NCBI RefSeq assembly: GCF_029714325.1 | Contig: NZ_CP121666.1 | Location: 8,153,001-8,217,000, forward strand | Length of the DNA: 64,000 nucleotides | Direction of reading: 5' to 3' | Origin: Bradyrhizobium sp. CB1717 | Lineage (GTDB): Bacteria > Pseudomonadota > Alphaproteobacteria > Rhizobiales > Xanthobacteraceae | Shown: positions 52,462-61,957 of the stretch, piece by piece | Layout of the letters: the number at the start of each line of letters is the position of its first letter | How positions within the stretch are numbered: position 1 is the stretch's first letter | Notes under the pieces: model-generated | What the model saw: only the letters and a program-made list of their open reading frames with translations | Told to the model about the DNA's origin: nothing | The model's database searches: none | Translations under genes and position numbers: made by a program

Positions 52462-52881
52462 ATGCCCGACACCAAGGCGAAAACCACCGACGACAAAGTC
52501 ATCAAGAGCGAAGAGCAGTGGCGGCGCGAGCTGTCGCCGATGCAGTACGCGGTGCTGCGCGAGAAGGCGACCGAGCGTCCCTTCACGGGCGAATATGAGC
52601 ACGACCACCGAGCCGGCACCTATGTCTGCGCCGGCTGCGGCAACGTGCTGTTCGATTCCGACGCCAAATTCGATTCCGGCTGCGGCTGGCCGAGCTTCAC
52701 CGCGCCTGCGGTCGAAAGCCATATCGACGAGGAGCGGGATGTCAGCCACGGCATGATCCGCACCGAGGTGCTCTGCTCCAAGTGCAGCGGCCACCTCGGC
52801 CACGTCTTCCCCGACGGCCCCGGGCCGACCGGCCTGCGCTACTGCATCAACTCCGCGGCGCTGAAGCTCGAGCCTAAATAA
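52462..52881 (+). CDS. msrB: Peptide methionine (R)-S-oxide reductase MsrB
   Basis: Companion to MsrA, 139 residues. Zinc-binding pairs are in [11 protein letters not shown] and [25 protein letters not shown] holds a conserved Trp, and the catalytic Cys is in [14 protein letters not shown]. No signal peptide is visible, so unlike MsrA it should stay in the cytosol. A GGAGA site precedes ATG 52462. It ends 6 bp before a strong hairpin. Confidence 0.96.
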   Translation: MPDTKAKTTDDKVIKSEEQWRRELSPMQYAVLREKATERPFTGEYEHDHRAGTYVCAGCGNVLFDSDAKFDSGCGWPSFTAPAVESHIDEERDVSHGMIRTEVLCSKCSGHLGHVFPDGPGPTGLRYCINSAALKLEPK

Positions 52882-52886
52882 CCCAG

Positions 52887-52923
52887 CGCGCCGCCGGGTT
52901 CCCCCATGGAACCCGGCGGCGCG
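52887..52923 (+). terminator. Terminator hairpin after msrB
   Basis: GCGCCGCCGGGTTCC-CCCAT-GGAACCCGGCGGCGC forms at least fifteen pairs; GTGCTTTT follows shortly. It closes the msrA-msrB unit. Confidence 0.85.
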
Positions 52924-52988
52924 ATGTGCTTTTCTCCCCTGGCGGTGCGCCGATTAGCGCATTTCGGCGGGCCGCCAGGGAGGATGCC

Positions 52989-53153
52989 ATGACCCTTGGG
53001 ACCGTCCTGATCATCCTGGTGATCATCTATCTCGTCGGCGGCCTGTCCGGCCGGTTCGGCGGCTACGGCTATGGCCTCGGCCATTCCGGCATGGGTATTG
53101 GCGGGGTCGTTCTGGTGGTGCTGATCGTGCTGCTGCTTGCCGGCAAAGTTTGA
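52989..53153 (+). CDS. DUF3309-type small membrane protein (54 residues)
   Basis: Product MTLGTVLIILVIIYLVGGLS, then GRFGGYGYGLGHSGMGIGGV and VLVVLIVLLLAGKV: two hydrophobic helices joined by a Gly/Tyr/His-rich turn. This matches DUF3309, a family of tiny membrane proteins of unknown role in proteobacteria. ATG 52989 has an ideal GGGAGG site; the 21 codons before it in the same frame are not needed. Confidence 0.85.
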   Translation: MTLGTVLIILVIIYLVGGLSGRFGGYGYGLGHSGMGIGGVVLVVLIVLLLAGKV

Positions 53154-53366
53154 ACCATATAAGCCATTGAAATAACTTATGTTTATGCGGCTGCGGGGCT
53201 GCCATGCGTTGATTCATCATCTCGCATCGCGGGGGTCGCATTTCTGTCAAAACGGCCTATATTAGGGGGCGAAAATGACATGTGCGGCGGGCCCGCTCGA
53301 GTGCGGCCGCTGCCCTCCCAAACCCCACGCGCTTAAAGCCCCAGAGAGATCACGAGGTCTTTGACC

Positions 53367-53660
53367 ATGCGTCCACTGCGTCCGTTCAACTTCAACACTT
53401 CCGCCGAACTCTTCCCCGCTGCGATCCGCAAGAAGAAGCGCGCCGGCTTCACCTATCGCCGGTTCGGCACCGCGGCCGAAGCCGTGCAGTTCGCGATGGA
53501 GCAGTTGCCGACGGATTCGCTGAACGGCGCCTATCTCCAGGTCGAGGAAGCGCGCTTCGACCAGAACGGCATCCGCTCGCTCTACGAGAGCGAAGCCTTC
53601 CCGCTGCCGCGCCGCCCCCGGCCGGCCCCGGCCGCCGAGACCGACGCCGACGCGGCGTAA
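53367..53660 (+). CDS. Conserved hypothetical protein (97 residues)
   Basis: Small soluble protein: [60 protein letters not shown] and [20 protein letters not shown], with a proline-acidic tail. The pattern (Y-R-R-F-x-T-A-A-E-A-V-x-F-A-x-E, then L-x-G-A-x-L-x-V-x-E-x-R-F) is typical of a small family of alphaproteobacterial proteins with no known role. ACGAGG lies before the start. It stands alone. Confidence 0.75.
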   Translation: MRPLRPFNFNTSAELFPAAIRKKKRAGFTYRRFGTAAEAVQFAMEQLPTDSLNGAYLQVEEARFDQNGIRSLYESEAFPLPRRPRPAPAAETDADAA

Positions 53661-53807
53661 GTTTTCGCAAAACTCCGATGTGCGCTGAAGGCGCGATGGC
53701 CGAAAGGCTGTCGCGCTTTTTGCTTTTGGGCTGCCTCTCTCCCCCGTCATTGCGAGCGCAGAGAAATCCGGCGCATCGTCGACCAGATGGAATCGTGGCG
53801 AGCCCTC

Positions 53808-54365
53808 TTACATCCGCGGCTGCTTGTCGAGCCAGCGGCGGAGCAGACGGACGTTGCGCATGTTGGCGCGGAACATGACGTCGAAGGCATCGCCTGCGAA
53901 CGGGACCATGCCGACCACGCCGTCGACCGCGACATTGCCGAGCATGCGCGCGGTGATGTACCAGGGCGCCCCCAGCGCCCTCGCCTCGCGCACCAGCCAT
54001 AGCGAGATCGCGGTCGTGATGATGTCGCCGACCACGGGGATCAACCCGATCAGCCCGTCGATACCGTAGCGGATCTTGGTGCCGGGCAGGATGAAGGCGA
54101 CGTCGAGCAGTTTTGCGATGGCCTCGAGCCGCGCGATGCGCTGCTCGCGCGTCAGATTGCCGAACGGATTTCCGGCGAATGGATTGTCCTTGCCGAACTC
54201 GAAGCGAAACTCGCGAAATCCCTGCTCCAGCGTCTCGGGCCGGATCTCGTGCCCTTCCTGATCGATGATCGGTCCGCGCGCCTCGGCGCCTGAAAAGGTC
54301 GCGCGCGAATGGCTCCCGGAACGGGATTTGCGGGGCGCAAGGATATCGTCGTCAGACATGGTCAT
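53808..54365 (-). CDS. DUF4112 membrane protein
   Basis: About 185 residues. The N-terminal third is polar; the DUF4112 core follows: RIARLEAIAKLLDVAFILPG, IRYGIDGLIGLIPVVGDIIT, AISLWLVREARALGAPWYIT, and NVAVDGVVGMVPFAGDAFDV, with two hydrophobic GLIPVVGD-type and GMVPFAGD-type hairpins that mark the family, ending LLRRWLDKQPRM. Function unknown. Start at ATG 54365 or 54359, two codons apart; the longer frame to 54464 is unsupported. It runs in the same direction as the next gene upstream (54427), 61 bp apart. Confidence 0.87.
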   Translation of the reverse strand: MTMSDDDILAPRKSRSGSHSRATFSGAEARGPIIDQEGHEIRPETLEQGFREFRFEFGKDNPFAGNPFGNLTREQRIARLEAIAKLLDVAFILPGTKIRYGIDGLIGLIPVVGDIITTAISLWLVREARALGAPWYITARMLGNVAVDGVVGMVPFAGDAFDVMFRANMRNVRLLRRWLDKQPRM

Positions 54366-54426
54366 AACCTGAGGGAAACGCGCCAACGCCGCGGGGGTTG
54401 CTGCGCCGCGCCCGAACGCCGCGCGT

Positions 54427-54852
54427 TCAGGTCGGTGCCGCCGCGGATTGCGGCTCCTCGACATATCTATGCACGAGCCAGGAGGAAATCACCGACGGCA
54501 CGAAGCCGACCATGCCGTACAGAATGAACTGCACCACACCCGAATCCGGCCCGCGCGAGCTGTAGGTCAGCGAGGCCAGCACGAAGGCGAACAGGCCAAC
54601 GAGGAGCATCCGCAAGGTGGGGCCGATCCGGCGGATGTGGATCAGGATGTCGTCGACCGCACCGATCATCAGCGAGGGCAGGAAGCCGAACAGATAGCTG
54701 TATTGCAGGGTCTTGAAGAACACCACGAACAGCTTGCCGACCTCGCCGAGTGTGGTCTGGGTCCAATAGCCGGATTGATACGTCGTCGTCAGCAGCAGCA
54801 GGAACCCGCCGACGAACGGTCCGACCAGCGCAAACACCAGATAGCGTTTCAT
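54427..54852 (-). CDS. Conserved hypothetical four-helix membrane protein
   Basis: Product of 141 residues with about four membrane helices: YLVFALVGPFVGGFLLLLTT, FKTLQYSYLFGFLPSLMIGA, MLLVGLFAFVLASLTYSS and VQFILYGMVGFVPSVISSWL. Short charged loops between (DDILIHIRRIG) suggest a compact bundle. I recall similar proteins in Bradyrhizobium under a DUF name but cannot vouch for the number. GAGGGTATCTG supplies a good ribosome site. Possible two-gene unit with the DUF4112 gene. Confidence 0.8.
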   Translation of the reverse strand: MKRYLVFALVGPFVGGFLLLLTTTYQSGYWTQTTLGEVGKLFVVFFKTLQYSYLFGFLPSLMIGAVDDILIHIRRIGPTLRMLLVGLFAFVLASLTYSSRGPDSGVVQFILYGMVGFVPSVISSWLVHRYVEEPQSAAAPT

Positions 54853-54997
54853 CAGATACCCTCACACATCGCCCCGTTATAGCAGCGCGGCGGGAACCTT
54901 GAACAGCGGGCGCCGGCCGCCTCGAAGGGGGAACAAAGTAGCAAGGCGACGAGTTCAGACAGGGATCTGAAGCATCCCAGTCGGACTGGAGCCGCCG

Positions 54998-55240
54998 ATG
55001 TCCCATAAATTCATTCTGGCGACGATCACGCTGGTCGCCCTGAGCGGCCTGCCGGGCGCGCCCGCTTTCGCCCAGGGCCACATGGGCACGCCGCAGGAGC
55101 AGAACGCCTGCTCGCGCGATGCGTCGCGGCTGTGCCGCAAGGAACTCGGCAATGACGGCGCGGTGCAGAGCTGCCTGCAGGCCAACCGGGCCAAGCTGTC
55201 GAAAGCATGCAGCAAGGTGTTCGCCAGCCACGGCATGTGA
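54998..55240 (+). CDS. Small secreted four-cysteine protein
   Basis: Product of 80 residues with a signal peptide (MSHKFILATITLVALSGLPG, APAFAQ). The mature part of about 54 residues has four cysteines: NACSRDASRLCRKELGNDGA, VQSCLQANRAKLSKACSKVF. The C-x6-C ... C-x11-C arrangement resembles a GLG1-type Cys-rich repeat. A related protein is encoded at 55764. Probably disulfide-bonded in the periplasm; role unknown. Confidence 0.82.
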   Translation: MSHKFILATITLVALSGLPGAPAFAQGHMGTPQEQNACSRDASRLCRKELGNDGAVQSCLQANRAKLSKACSKVFASHGM

Positions 55241-55276
55241 GGATCGAAAACGCCCCTGCGAACGGAGAGTGAAGCC

Positions 55277-55507
55277 ATGCTGCGCGACGAACAACTCTCG
55301 ATCCTCAGGGACATCAGCCAGTCCGTCGCCTTCGCCGACGACAGGCAGGGCAAGATCGGCGAGTTGATCGCCGACGGCTATGTGATGAAGGACGGCGATC
55401 TGTTCGAGCTCACCGCGAAGGGCGTCACGGCGGTCCAGGAACATGCCGCTTCGCTCGGTGCTGATGATGCGGAACAGGCGAGCGCATCATCAGACCGGCT
55501 GATCTGA
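55277..55507 (+). CDS. Small hypothetical protein (76 residues)
   Basis: Cytosolic-looking product: MLRDEQLSILRDISQSVAFA, DDRQGKIGELIADGYVMKDG, DLFELTAKGVTAVQEHAASL and an acidic-serine tail. The L-I-A-x-G-Y-V-x-x-x-G-x-x-F-x-L-T-x-K-G pattern is that of a winged-helix fold lacking obvious DNA-contact extensions. CGGAGAG lies before ATG 55277. It follows the Cys-rich gene by 36 bp and may share its transcript. Confidence 0.7.
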   Translation: MLRDEQLSILRDISQSVAFADDRQGKIGELIADGYVMKDGDLFELTAKGVTAVQEHAASLGADDAEQASASSDRLI

Positions 55508-55763
55508 TCGCGCCACCTCGTTTGCTGCGTGACGTGCGCGCAACAATCGCGAATTCCTTTGCGATGACCATTGCAGGCCCGTGACAATGGCGCATACTTC
55601 GCTCGGGCGGCGCAGCACTTTCGATTCGACATCAAGTAATCGAGCGACCACATGCGGGATCAGGATCCCGGCGTGAAGGCTGTGACATGCGGCAGGTCAA
55701 GCCGCGTGCGGCGCCCCAAAACCAAGCGGCTCAAGCCCTACGGAACTCGGGGACCCATCCTTC

Positions 55764-56036
55764 ATGACACGCTATCAGACCATCGCTTCGCTCGTCGCGC
55801 TCGCCACCACCTTCGCGCTCCAGACATCACCCAGTCTCGCCTTCTCGCAAGAAGCCCAGCAGATGTGCTCGGGCGATGCGATGCGGCTGTGCTCGAGTGA
55901 AATCCCTGACATCCCCAGGATCACCGCCTGCATGGTGCGGAAAAAGGCCCAAGTCAGCCCCGGCTGCCGCGCCGTGATGGACCGCGAGCACGCGGCCGCT
56001 ACGGCGGCACGGAAGCGGGAAGCGGCGGCGCAGTAA
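55764..56036 (+). CDS. Small secreted four-cysteine protein, relative of 54998
   Basis: Product of 90 residues. A signal peptide (MTRYQTIASLVALATTFALQ, TSPSLA) is followed by QMCSGDAMRLCSSEIPDIPR, ITACMVRKKAQVSPGCRAVM and a basic tail. The cysteine spacing (C-x6-C ... C-x11-C) equals that of the protein at 54998, so the two are diverged copies of one fold. Possibly a stress or metal-linked periplasmic protein; nothing in the sequence decides. A palindromic repeat follows. Confidence 0.82.
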   Translation: MTRYQTIASLVALATTFALQTSPSLAFSQEAQQMCSGDAMRLCSSEIPDIPRITACMVRKKAQVSPGCRAVMDREHAAATAARKREAAAQ

Positions 56037-56062
56037 GAGGGGTGGCGACGCCTGCCGCTCCG

Positions 56063-56152
56063 CCGTCATTGCGAGGAGCGCTTGCGACGAAGCAATCCAG
56101 AACTGTCACCGTGGAAAGACTCTGGATTGCTTCGCTTCGCTCGCAATGACGG
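56063..56152. repeat. Palindromic repeat with CCGTCATTGCGAG end
   Basis: Opens CCGTCATTGCGAGGAGCG and closes CGCTCGCAATGACGG, with inner arms GCAATCCAGA and TCTGGATTGC; the whole forms an imperfect inverted repeat of 90 bp. A partial copy (CCGTCATTGCGAGCGCAG) lies near 53743. Located between convergent genes. Confidence 0.85.
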
Positions 56153-56203
56153 AGTGTGTGGCGACGCCTCCGGCCATGCAGGCCGCGGTCTCTCGGAGCA
56201 AAC

Positions 56204-57826
56204 CTAATCGCCCCACTGCGCGAAGGCGTCGTTGAAGGCGCGCTCGCCGGGGGCGCCCTTCTCGATGGCGATGATGGCGCGGCGCTGGTTGGCGTAGACC
56301 AGCGGCACGTCGAACCAGGAACGCTCCTTCAGGAGCTGGACGTTGCGGGCGCGGTCGGCGTCGACATTGGAGAGGCCGACCAGGAAGAAGCCGTCGGTGA
56401 CCTTGACCGCGAGGCCGGCGAGCGGCGTGCCGCGGGCCTGCTCGTTCGACTTCATCAGGATGCCCGGCACGTTGGAGACGCTGCCGCCCGGAAAATCCGG
56501 CGGCAGGATGAAGGTCAGTTCCGCGGTGTGGCTCGCCGGCAGCGAGGAGTCGGTATTGCGGCGGAACGACATCGTCATCTTGAACTTGCGGTCGGGGATC
56601 TCGATCTCGGCGCGCACGGCAACGTCGGCCTTCTGGTTGCCCGACGCCTTGATCGGCTCGAGCCGCCACACCACCGAGCCGACATATTGCTTGCCCTTCG
56701 GATCGGACGGATCCTCGTCATAGAGCACGACCTTCTGCGCCACCGGCGCAACCGGCTGGTCGCTCGCCGAGGGCTGGCCGACGCGGTCGGGGATCTTGGG
56801 CTTGCTCTGCGGCTGCGAGCTATCCTTGGGCGCCTCCACCACCTGGGTCGGCGAGGACTTGAACAGGTTGGTGGCGGTCTGGAGCAGCGGCCTGCCCCAG
56901 AGGATGCCGGCACCGATCAGGATCAGCACGATGCCGACGCCGATCGCGCTCTTGAACGGGAACGCGGAGCCGCGGCGCTTGGGCTTCTTGGCGTCGCGGT
57001 CGAGGACGGGGATGTGCGGGCGCGGCGAAGGCGGCTGCGGCGTGTAGCGCTCGGCCTCCTCGATCGACTCGTCATAGGAATAGGGCGCGTCCTGCTCGCC
57101 GGCGCGGTTCTCCAGGCTCGGCTCGAGCCGGTCGAATTCCGGCGAGGGCGAGGGCACGTTGGCGTAGGTGCGGCGCGCGGCGCGGTTGGCCTGTGCGGCC
57201 GCGCCGCCGAGATCGTTGGCATCGGCCGTGATGTCGCGGAAGCCGCGCACGCCTGGGGCCGGCGGCAGCGCCGGCGGGGGGCCGATATCAGGCGGACGGC
57301 GCCCACCCGCACGATCGCGGCCGGCCGGTGGCGGCGCCGGCGGCTCCGGCATCGACGGCGGCGCAGGCGGCCCCGGCTGACGCGGCGCGTCGAAACGCGG
57401 CGCGCGCGGCGGACGCTGGGCATCGCCCTGGTCATCGACGTTGAAGGACGGGCGGTCGGCCCGCGGCGGGGTCGGGGCCGGACGGGTGCGCGGCTGGGAC
57501 GGGGGCGGGCCCGCCTCGGTGGCACGGGTGCTGGCGCGGCGGAAGGCATCGCCGCTGCCGCTGCCGCCGCTGCGGCCGCCGCCACCACCGGGGCGCGAGG
57601 CGTCGCGGGCGCGCTGGGCGGCCTCCGATTCGACCTTGCGGACGGCCTCTTCCAGCGACAGCCGTTCGCGGGTGATCTCGGATTCGGAGAGCGGCGGCTG
57701 CACGCTGCGGAGCTGCGCGATCAGTGCCGTGCGCGCCCGCTCATAGAGCGCGCGACGGCTTTCGCCGGGAGCGTTGGGGTCCAGGGCGGCAATAGCGCGG
57801 GCGATCAGCGGATAGTAATCAGCCAT
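56204..57826 (-). CDS. Hypothetical proline-rich membrane protein (540 residues)
   Basis: The N-terminus (MADYYPLIARAIAALDPNAP, ESRRALYERARTALIAQLRS) is a conserved helical region; residues 75-200 are a Gly/Pro/Arg-rich linker; one membrane helix (SAIGVGIVLILIGAGILWGR) lies near 310; and the C-terminal 200 residues are a soluble domain with VGSVVWRLEPIKASGNQKAD, KFKMTMSFRRNTDSSLPASH and TAELTFILPPDFPGGSVSNV. It looks like a cytosolic sensor domain joined to a periplasmic beta domain. I recall similar proteins only as hypothetical in rhizobia. It lies downstream of purA in the same direction, 37 bp away. Confidence 0.8.
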   Translation of the reverse strand: MADYYPLIARAIAALDPNAPGESRRALYERARTALIAQLRSVQPPLSESEITRERLSLEEAVRKVESEAAQRARDASRPGGGGGRSGGSGSGDAFRRASTRATEAGPPPSQPRTRPAPTPPRADRPSFNVDDQGDAQRPPRAPRFDAPRQPGPPAPPSMPEPPAPPPAGRDRAGGRRPPDIGPPPALPPAPGVRGFRDITADANDLGGAAAQANRAARRTYANVPSPSPEFDRLEPSLENRAGEQDAPYSYDESIEEAERYTPQPPSPRPHIPVLDRDAKKPKRRGSAFPFKSAIGVGIVLILIGAGILWGRPLLQTATNLFKSSPTQVVEAPKDSSQPQSKPKIPDRVGQPSASDQPVAPVAQKVVLYDEDPSDPKGKQYVGSVVWRLEPIKASGNQKADVAVRAEIEIPDRKFKMTMSFRRNTDSSLPASHTAELTFILPPDFPGGSVSNVPGILMKSNEQARGTPLAGLAVKVTDGFFLVGLSNVDADRARNVQLLKERSWFDVPLVYANQRRAIIAIEKGAPGERAFNDAFAQWGD

Positions 57827-57863
57827 TTCTACTCAACTATACGCGCGTCCCGGTAAGATTTCG

Positions 57864-59576
<1,713 letters not shown>

Positions 59577-60509
59577 ATGTCCGCCACCGGCCAGACCACG
59601 AGCGCCGACACATCCGGTCACAACTGGGTCGCCAACCAGCCCTATCTGCTGCTCAGCGTCACCGCGCTGTGCTGGGCCGGCAACGCCATCGTCGGACGGC
59701 TCGCCGCCGGCCATATCCCGCCGGTGACGCTGTCGTTCCTGCGCTGGCTGCTCGCCTTCCTGCTGGTGCTGCCGTTCGCCTGGAAGCACCTGGTGCAGGA
59801 TTGGCCCGCGATCCGTGGGCGGCTCGGCCTGATGGTCACGCTCTCGATCACCGGCATCGGCGCCTTCAACACGCTGCAATATTGGGCGCTGGAGCACACG
59901 CAGGCGCTCAACACCCTGCTGCTGCAGTCGGCCGCGCCGCTGCTGGTGGCGCTGTGGTCGCTGGTCATCCTCGGCATCCGCCTCACCGCAGCGCAGGCGT
60001 TCGGCGTGCTGCTGTCGATGTGCGGCGTGCTGACCATCCTCCTGCATGGCGACTTCACCACGCTGTCGAACATCGAGTTCAACAAGGGCGATCTGATCTT
60101 CCTGCTCGCGCTTCTGATCTTCGCGCTCTATTCGGTGCTGAGCCTGAAGCGGCCGGCGATGCACGGCCTGTCGTTCCTCGCCTTCACCTTCGGTGCCGGC
60201 GCCGCATGCCTCATCCCGCTGGAGATCTGGGAGCTCTCCGCGCGTCCGGTGATGAAGCTCGATGCGCAGAACCTGCTCACCCTGCTCTACGTCGCGGTGT
60301 TCCCGTCGACCCTCGCCTATCTCTGCTTCAATCGCGGCGTGCGCCTGATCGGCGCCAACCGCGCCGCACCGTTCTTCCACGTCGTGCCGGTGTTCGGCTC
60401 GATCATGGCGATGGTGTTTCTGGGCGAGCACCCGCAGGCCTTCCACTTCATCGGCTTCGCGCTGGTGCTATCAGGCGTGTTCGCGGCGTCGCGGAAGCAG
60501 GCGGCGTAG
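59577..60509 (+). CDS. DMT-superfamily (EamA) transporter
   Basis: Inner-membrane exporter or importer of 310 residues with ten predicted helices in two EamA repeats. First repeat: QPYLLLSVTALCWAGNAIVG, PPVTLSFLRWLLAFLLVLPF and LNTLLLQSAAPLLVALWSLV; second: NLLTLLYVAVFPSTLAYLCF, GANRAAPFFHVVPVFGSIMA and MVFLGEHPQAFHFIGFALVL. Substrate unknown; relatives export amino acids and metabolites. The gene at 61958 is a clear paralogue, now separated from it by an IS5-family element. Confidence 0.92.
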   Translation: MSATGQTTSADTSGHNWVANQPYLLLSVTALCWAGNAIVGRLAAGHIPPVTLSFLRWLLAFLLVLPFAWKHLVQDWPAIRGRLGLMVTLSITGIGAFNTLQYWALEHTQALNTLLLQSAAPLLVALWSLVILGIRLTAAQAFGVLLSMCGVLTILLHGDFTTLSNIEFNKGDLIFLLALLIFALYSVLSLKRPAMHGLSFLAFTFGAGAACLIPLEIWELSARPVMKLDAQNLLTLLYVAVFPSTLAYLCFNRGVRLIGANRAAPFFHVVPVFGSIMAMVFLGEHPQAFHFIGFALVLSGVFAASRKQAA

Positions 60510-60532
60510 CTCTCACGACAAGCGCGCTCTGC

Positions 60533-60681
60533 TCTTCCTTCTCCCCTTGTGGGAGAAGGTGGCGCGAAGCGCCGGATGAGGGGTATCCATCCACACACTC
60601 AAGTGAGAATTGGATTCGCGGAGAGAGACCCCTCACCCGTCTCGCCGCTTACGCGGCGAGCCACCCTCTCCCACAAGGGGG
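60533..60681. repeat. Palindromic repeat split by the IS element (left part)
   Basis: CTCCCCTTGTGGGAGAAGG with CGCGAAGCGCCGGATGAGGG on one side, and GACCCCTCACCCGTCTCGCC with CACCCTCTCCCACAAGGGGG on the other, make a long imperfect inverted repeat. Its right end, AGAGGG, is found only after the IS at about 61811-61820, showing that the IS interrupted it. Confidence 0.82.
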
Positions 60682-61806
60682 CCTGTTGCGTAATTCGCCA
60701 GTTGTGATTCCCTAGGGCAAAGCCTTGAGGGGATGACGATGGCGGTTAAGCGGACGGGACAGCCGAGCTTTGTGGAAGCACTGATGCCGAAGGGGGCCGG
60801 CGCCAATGCAGCGCTGGATCGGCTGGCTGGCCTGGTCAAGTGGTACCGGTTCGAGAAGCTGATCGGCCATCTGCGGGATGAAGGGAGCCCCGGTCGTCCA
60901 GGCTATCCGGTGCTGGTGCTGTTTCGTGCGGTGCTGTTGCAGTCGCTCTATGGTCTTTCGGAACGCGAACTCGAGGAAGCGTTGGGCGACCGGTTGTCGT
61001 TCAAGCGCTTCGTCGGTTTGAGCCTCGAAGATGCGACGCCCGACCACACGGTTCTGAACCGCTTCCGGAACCAGCTCGTCGAACAAGGGCTGTTGGAGAA
61101 GCTGTTTGGCGAGCTGGATCGCCAGCTCGAGAATGCCGGGGTCATCCTCAAGCGCGGCACGATGCTGGATGCGACCTTGATCCAGGCGGTGTCAACCCCT
61201 CCGAAGCAGGATCGTCCCTCAAACGACCCAGATGCCCGGTTTACCAAGCGGCAGGGCAAGGGTGGTTCGACCTTCGGCTACAAGGCTCACATGGGTGTCG
61301 ACGAGGGATCCGGCCTGATCCGCGCAGTCCTGACCACGCCCGCCAATGTCAACGACACAACGCCGGCCGACGAACTGATCCGTGGCGATGAAGCCGTGGT
61401 GTGGGCCGATGCAGCCTACGACACCCATGCCCGACGGGCTCGGCTGAAAGCGGAAGGCAAGAAGCCCCGCATCGCCCGTCGTCCCAACCGACATCACCCG
61501 GAGCTACCGCCTCGGCTCAAACGCTACAACCTCCTCATCGCGCGCCGACGAGCCCAGGTCGAGACCACCTTCGCCACTCTCAAACGCCGCATGCGGCTGA
61601 CCTGCATCCGCTATGTCGGTCTCATGAAGGCAAGCGGGCAGGTCCTGCTTGCCTCCATCGCGTTCAACATGAGGCGCTGGGCCGCGCTCGCCGCCTGAGA
61701 CGCCCGCCAAGGGCACCAAGTACAGATCTCGGCCTGACAATCGGCGTCAACACAGCCCTCTCTCCCTACGTCTCCTGCCTCAAAAGGCCGTAGCGCAACA
61801 GGCCCA
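60680..61806 (+). mobile_element. IS5-family insertion sequence (complete)
   Basis: About 1.13 kb. The left end GGGCCTGTTGCG and the right end CGCAACAGGCCC are perfect 12-bp inverted repeats. One transposase gene fills it. Flanks on both sides carry CCCACAAGGG-like sequence from the interrupted repeat, so the exact borders shift with the duplication length chosen (6 bp ACAAGG if the full 12-bp ends belong to the IS, up to 12 bp if only CCTGTTGCG does). All parts are intact, so it may be active. Confidence 0.88.
60733..61698 (+). CDS. IS5-family transposase
   Basis: DDE transposase of 321 residues. The N-terminal DUF772 region has FRAVLLQSLYGLSERELEEA and SLEDATPDHTVLNRFRNQLV; the DDE core shows GTMLDATLIQAV (first Asp), VVWADAAYDTHARRARL (second Asp, with the DxAY motif) and RRAQVETTFATLKRRMRL, where the Y/R-x2-Glu-x6-K signature holds the glutamate. 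KGGSTFGYKAHMGVDEGSG is characteristic of IS5-group enzymes. The frame is intact, without frameshift or A-stretch slippage. It inserted between two EamA paralogues. Confidence 0.94.
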   Translation: MTMAVKRTGQPSFVEALMPKGAGANAALDRLAGLVKWYRFEKLIGHLRDEGSPGRPGYPVLVLFRAVLLQSLYGLSERELEEALGDRLSFKRFVGLSLEDATPDHTVLNRFRNQLVEQGLLEKLFGELDRQLENAGVILKRGTMLDATLIQAVSTPPKQDRPSNDPDARFTKRQGKGGSTFGYKAHMGVDEGSGLIRAVLTTPANVNDTTPADELIRGDEAVVWADAAYDTHARRARLKAEGKKPRIARRPNRHHPELPPRLKRYNLLIARRRAQVETTFATLKRRMRLTCIRYVGLMKASGQVLLASIAFNMRRWAALAA

Positions 61807-61957
61807 CAAGGGGGAGAGGGAATCAGCGCACTGCATCAAGAACGCGTCCAACATATTAACCGCTGGCGCTGCTCCGCGGCTCACTCGCGCATTGTAGCAT
61901 TGCGGCCCTGTGACTTGTGCCACGGCGGCGATCGGGCGCAAGTTGTATCCGACACCA

